Assembly: GCA_016714815.1 (NCBI GenBank)
Contig: JADKBZ010000009.1
Location: forward strand, 1 to 64,000
From: Holophagales bacterium
Lineage (GTDB): Bacteria; Acidobacteriota; Thermoanaerobaculia; UBA5066
Reading direction: 5' to 3'
Length of the DNA: 64,000 nucleotides
This document shows, one piece after another, positions 60,003-64,000 of the stretch (positions are counted from its first letter, which is position 1; every line of letters starts with the position of its first letter). Position numbers and translations under genes: made by a program. The notes beneath the pieces are model-generated. The model had not been told where the DNA came from. It searched no databases and saw only the letters and a program-made list of their open reading frames with translations.

Positions 60003-61919
60003 TCAGGTTCCCCGCCGCGGCGAGAGGGGAGGGGCGCCGCGCTCGGCGGTGGTGGAGCCCCCCGGGGGCGTCGCCTCGGGGAGTGGCGCGGGCGGCGGCG
60101 GGGCGGGCGGCGGGACGCTCCCGGGGCGCAGGTACGCCTCGATGAGGCGCGTCGCCAGCGGAGCCGCCGCGGAGCCGCCGTGGAGGCCGTTCTCGACGAA
60201 GACGACGACGACGATCTTCGCGTCGTCGCGTGGGGCGAACGCCGCGAACCAGGCGTGGTCGCGAAGCTTCTCCGGAAGGAGGTGCGCCTTCTTCGCTTCT
60301 TTCTGGCCGACGACCTGGACGGTGCCGGTCTTGCCGCAGATGTCGAGCCCTTCGACGCGATACCGGTAGGCGGTCCCTCCGGGACTGTTCACGACGCGCC
60401 ACAGCCCCTCGACGATCGTCTCCCTCACGCCGGGGGGGTACGGGATCCGCTCGGTGACCGGCGGGCGGTAGGCGACGCGGGCGCCGCTCCTCACCTGCTC
60501 TCCGATCCGGAAGAGGTGCGGCACCGGGAGCGCGCCGTCGGCGTTCGCGATGCCGGCGTAGGCGCGGGCCGCCTGGAGCGCCGAGACGAGGAGCGGCCCC
60601 TGGCCGATGGCGACGGAGATGGTCTCGCCCGGGTACCAGGCGTGCTTGCGGACCGCCCGGCTCCACTCGGGCGAAGGGACCGTCCCCGTCTTCTCGGGAC
60701 CGAGGTCGACGCCGGTCGATCGGCTGAAACCGAAAGTGCGGGCCGTCCTGGCGAGGACGTCGATGCCGAGCCGCTTGCCCATCGTGTAGAAGTAGGCGTC
60801 GCAGGAGACCTGGAGCGCCGTGCGCAGGTCGACGGTCCCGTGGACGCCGTGGCACCGGAACCGGCGGCCGTAGAAGTTGGCGAAGCCGGGGCAGTGGACC
60901 GTCTCGGAGCCGTCGATCCCGTTCGTCAGCGCGGCGTAGGCGACGAAGGCCTTCCAGATCGAGCCGGGCGAGTAGACGTTCTGGATGGCCCGGTTCTGGA
61001 GCGGCCGGTCGGCGTTGCCGACGATCGCGTCCCACTCGGCGCGGCTGACGCGGCGGGAGAAGACGTTCGGGTCGAAGGCCGGGGCCGAGACGAACGCGAG
61101 GATCTCGCCGGTCTTCGGGTCGAGGGCGACCGCCGTTCCGACCTTGTCCCGGAAGTATTCGTCGGCGAGCCGCTGAAGGTCGAGGTCGACGTTCAGGACG
61201 AGCGTGTTCCCGGGAAGCGGGTCGACGCGGTCGAGCTCGGCGACCTCCCGGCCGAACGAGTCGATGACGAAGGTCCGGAGGCCCGCGGTCCCGGCGAGGA
61301 GATCCTGGTAGGCGGCCTCGACCCCGTTCTGCCCGACCGCCTCGCCCGCGCGGACGCGCCCGGCGCGCGCGGCGACCTGCTCGGGGCCGGCCTCGCCGAG
61401 GTGCCCGAGGAGGTGCGCGGTGACCGGGCCCTGCGTGTAGACGCGCCGCTCGGTCGTCTGGACGACCAGCTCGGGGTGCTCGAGGGAGTGGGCCTCGACG
61501 GCGCCGACCTCTGCCACGGTCAGGTCGTCGTCGAGGACGACCGGAATGAAGTCGTAGCCCGTCCGCGACCGTTCGACGCGGCGCCGAAGGTCGTCCAGCC
61601 CACGCCCCAGGAGGCTCGAGACGAAGCGGAGCGAGCCGTCGACGTCCTGCGTCTCCCGCCGGTAGAGGAGGAGCGTGAAGGAGGGCTCGTTCTCTGCGAG
61701 GAGCTTGCCGTTGCGATCGAGAATGAAACCGCGCGACGCGCTGATGGGGACGGAGCGCTGCCGGTTGTTCTCCGCCTGGCGGGCGTAGTCGTCGCCGCGG
61801 AAGACCTGGTGGACCCAGTAGACGCCGAGCAGGAGGGCGAGAAAGGAGAACGCACCCGCAGCGAGCCGGTCGATCCGGAGGAGAAGGGGTCGGCGGTCCT
61901 CGCGGGCGCTCGCGGGCAT
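60003..61919 (-). CDS. mrdA: Penicillin-binding protein 2 (PBP2, MrdA)
   Basis: 638 residues. One N-terminal transmembrane segment (AAGAFSFLALLLGVYWVHQV) anchors the protein. The PBP dimerisation domain follows, with the N-terminal motif ASRGFILDRNGKLLAENEPS. The transpeptidase domain has S-x-x-K in NVYSPGSIWKAFVAYAAL, the PBP2-type S-C-D motif in VSCDAYFYTMGKRLGID, and K-T-G in DICGKTGTVQ. A proline-rich tail ends the protein. It crosslinks peptidoglycan made by RodA. It starts 13 bases after mreD. Confidence 0.97.
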   Translation of the reverse strand: MPASAREDRRPLLLRIDRLAAGAFSFLALLLGVYWVHQVFRGDDYARQAENNRQRSVPISASRGFILDRNGKLLAENEPSFTLLLYRRETQDVDGSLRFVSSLLGRGLDDLRRRVERSRTGYDFIPVVLDDDLTVAEVGAVEAHSLEHPELVVQTTERRVYTQGPVTAHLLGHLGEAGPEQVAARAGRVRAGEAVGQNGVEAAYQDLLAGTAGLRTFVIDSFGREVAELDRVDPLPGNTLVLNVDLDLQRLADEYFRDKVGTAVALDPKTGEILAFVSAPAFDPNVFSRRVSRAEWDAIVGNADRPLQNRAIQNVYSPGSIWKAFVAYAALTNGIDGSETVHCPGFANFYGRRFRCHGVHGTVDLRTALQVSCDAYFYTMGKRLGIDVLARTARTFGFSRSTGVDLGPEKTGTVPSPEWSRAVRKHAWYPGETISVAIGQGPLLVSALQAARAYAGIANADGALPVPHLFRIGEQVRSGARVAYRPPVTERIPYPPGVRETIVEGLWRVVNSPGGTAYRYRVEGLDICGKTGTVQVVGQKEAKKAHLLPEKLRDHAWFAAFAPRDDAKIVVVVFVENGLHGGSAAAPLATRLIEAYLRPGSVPPPAPPPPAPLPEATPPGGSTTAERGAPPLSPRRGT

Positions 61920-61932
61920 CTGTCGCCCCGGA

Positions 61933-62427
61933 CTATGCCAGCTTCCGTCGCCGCCGGGCCGCCCGCGCTTCCTTCCAGGGGTAGCGGACGGCGGCCTGGA
62001 GGAGAGCGGCGAGGACGCCGGTCCCCGCGGCGCGGATGGTGACGGACAGGAGATCGGGCAGGAGCGGCTCTCCCCGGAGGACCCAGACGAGTCCGGTGAG
62101 GACGAGGCCGTCGAGCGCGACGGCTGCCCACGCGAGGATGCCGAACATGAGCGGCTTATCGACGAGGGCGCGCGCGCCGATCGCCGCCATCAGGTAGGCG
62201 AGGAGGACCTTGGAGAAGGCGTTCAGGCCGAGGAGGCGGACCGGCGAGGTGAGGGCGTCCTGGACGAGTCCGGCGAGGAGCCCCGTGAGCATCGCCGGGA
62301 TCGCGTGCCCCCGCCGGGAGACGGACGCGACCGGGAGGAAGAACAGGTCGGGCGGGTGGGGAAGCCGGAGCACCCCGAGGAGGAGCGTGCCGAACGCCGC
62401 CAGGGCGACGCCGAGGACGGCCGTCAT
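61933..62427 (-). CDS. mreD: Rod-shape protein MreD
   Basis: 164 residues, about five hydrophobic segments (VLGVALAAFGTLLLGVLRLP, AIPAMLTGLLAGLVQDALTS, ILAWAAVALDGLVLTGLVWV). The glycine-rich loop GLLAGLVQDALTSPVRLLGL is the MreD signature. The ATG overlaps the mreC stop by 4 bases (ATGA). It is an elongasome membrane protein linking MreC to PBP2/RodA. Confidence 0.93.
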   Translation of the reverse strand: MTAVLGVALAAFGTLLLGVLRLPHPPDLFFLPVASVSRRGHAIPAMLTGLLAGLVQDALTSPVRLLGLNAFSKVLLAYLMAAIGARALVDKPLMFGILAWAAVALDGLVLTGLVWVLRGEPLLPDLLSVTIRAAGTGVLAALLQAAVRYPWKEARAARRRRKLA

Positions 62428-63295
62428 GGGGACGGCCGCGCCGGGAGAGGGGCTCCGGACGCGGGCGCGGGCGCGTCGGGCTTCACGGGGGGGAAGACGA
62501 AGACGAGCGTCTCGTTCATCGGGTCCGCCGCGAGGGTGACCGGGAGCTCGAGGAAGAGGGACGAGCCCGGGCGCCTCACGGCGCCGATCCTCCCGACGAG
62601 AAGGCCGCGAGGGTAGATGCCGTCCGTGCCCGAGGAGGTGACCTCGTCGTCCACCGCGACGTCGGCGATGGCGGGGACGTACTGGAGGTTCGCGCCGGAG
62701 GCGCCATCCCCACGCGCGACGGCGGCGCGGCTGGTCCGCGTCAGGAGGATCCCGGTGGCCGCGGTCCGGTCGGAGAGGAGCTGGACCCGGGCTCCGCGCT
62801 CCCCCGCCGCCACGACGCGGCCGAGCAGGCCCGCCTCGCCGACGACCGCCCTCCCGGGACGATGCCGTCGGCGCGGCCCCGGTCCAGGAGCGCGGTCTGG
62901 AAGGGTCCGGCGGTCTCGACGACGACGATCCGCGCGGGGCGGGTCCCCTCCGGGGGCGACTGGACGGCGCCGAGGAGCTTGACGAGCTGGTCCCGCTCGA
63001 GGCGCGCCTCGCGCAGGGCGTGGAGCTGGACCTGCTGGCTCGTGATCCGGGTCCTCAGGGCCTCGTTCTCGGCCCGGAGGTTGGAGAGCGTCGAGAACCG
63101 CTCTCTCACCGAGAGGGCCGTCTCGCGGAACCCGGTCGTCCCGCGAACGAGGACCGACGAGGCGTCCAGGAGCCACTCCTCCGCGAGGGTCCCGCCCCCC
63201 GCCCTCCTCACCTGCAGGGAGAGGAGGACGACGCAGCTGCCGAGGAGCGCCGCCAGGACGAGCGCCGGCCGTGCGGGAGAGAGCGGAGCGGCCAG
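62424..63295 (-). CDS. mreC: Rod-shape protein MreC, single frameshift and unclear start
   Basis: One transmembrane segment (ALVLAALLGSCVVLLSLQV), a coiled coil (LSNLRAENEALRTRITSQQV) and the MreC beta-barrel domain (VVVETAGPFQTALLDRGRAD, then VGEAGLLGRVVAAGERGARV). The frame breaks in the short C-run at 62853-62855 (plus strand): adding one base joins G-I-V-P to G-R-A-V-V-G-E-A-G. Corrected length about 290 residues. No ATG, GTG or TTG lies in frame between the mreB stop and the membrane segment; CTG at 63295 is the best candidate, or another indel hides the start; GTG 63211 would remove the anchor. It scaffolds the elongasome in the periplasm. Confidence 0.88.
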
Positions 63296-63302
63296 GGGGA
63301 CC

Positions 63303-64000
<698 letters not shown>

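Overview
The window is very GC-rich (about 70% by eye) and gene-dense. It carries an Mre/RodA cell-wall operon, Sqr, PocR-type hybrid kinases, a BNR/sortilin-type secreted propeller and a VIT/vWA protein. This suggests a high-GC Gram-negative from a deep phylum, with Acidobacteriota first choice and Myxococcota or Gemmatimonadota possible; the assignment rests on gene content only. I see no tRNA, rRNA, CRISPR array, IS element or prophage. After annotation no gene-free stretch exceeds 300 bases; the longest is 20601-20883, which holds two promoters and a palindromic repeat.

Layout. 114-4882: a YhaO/YhaN (SbcD/SbcC-like) nuclease-ATPase pair. 4988-9247: a Sel1-repeat protein, then a small accessory patch with an orphan antitoxin next to a toxin remnant, an HExxH protein of unknown family, a YefM/YoeB pair and a HigB/HigA-ImmA pair. 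9397-12406: four genes each overlapping the next by 4 bases (methyltransferase, ArsR regulator, glycerophosphodiesterase, LOG-family hydrolase). 12491-16223 (minus): an Hsp70-TPR protein and a UvrD-like ATPase. 16352: an orphan TrpB2. 17806-20600 (minus): a MerR regulator translationally coupled to a VIT/vWA protein, bracketed by two copies of a 57-base palindrome. 20884: a GAF-GGDEF-EAL protein. 22853-24474 (minus): Sqr plus a 55-residue companion. 24598-42612: four multi-sensor histidine kinases around a topoisomerase III-RecQ-HRDC fusion and a DJ-1/PfpI protein. 42692-48973: Tex, a secreted cyclophilin and a BNR propeller. 49056-51866: an AmmeMemoRadiSam pair with export signals. 51772-55671: a spermidine-synthase-like membrane protein and a pentein-like deiminase. 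55727-57025: a 4Fe-4S protein. 57212-64000 (minus): rng-rodA-mrdA-mreD-mreC-mreB, in reverse transcription order.

Three themes stand out. (1) A family of 56-57 base near-perfect palindromes with compensatory arm changes occurs three times, once inside the reading frame of the TopoIII-RecQ fusion. (2) Seven apparent single-base indels break six otherwise conserved genes, mostly in short G/C runs; this looks like residual assembly error and should be fixed before calling pseudogenes. (3) Several genes have a -10-like TAnnnT box only 4-10 bases before the start codon and no ribosome binding site, suggesting leaderless transcripts.
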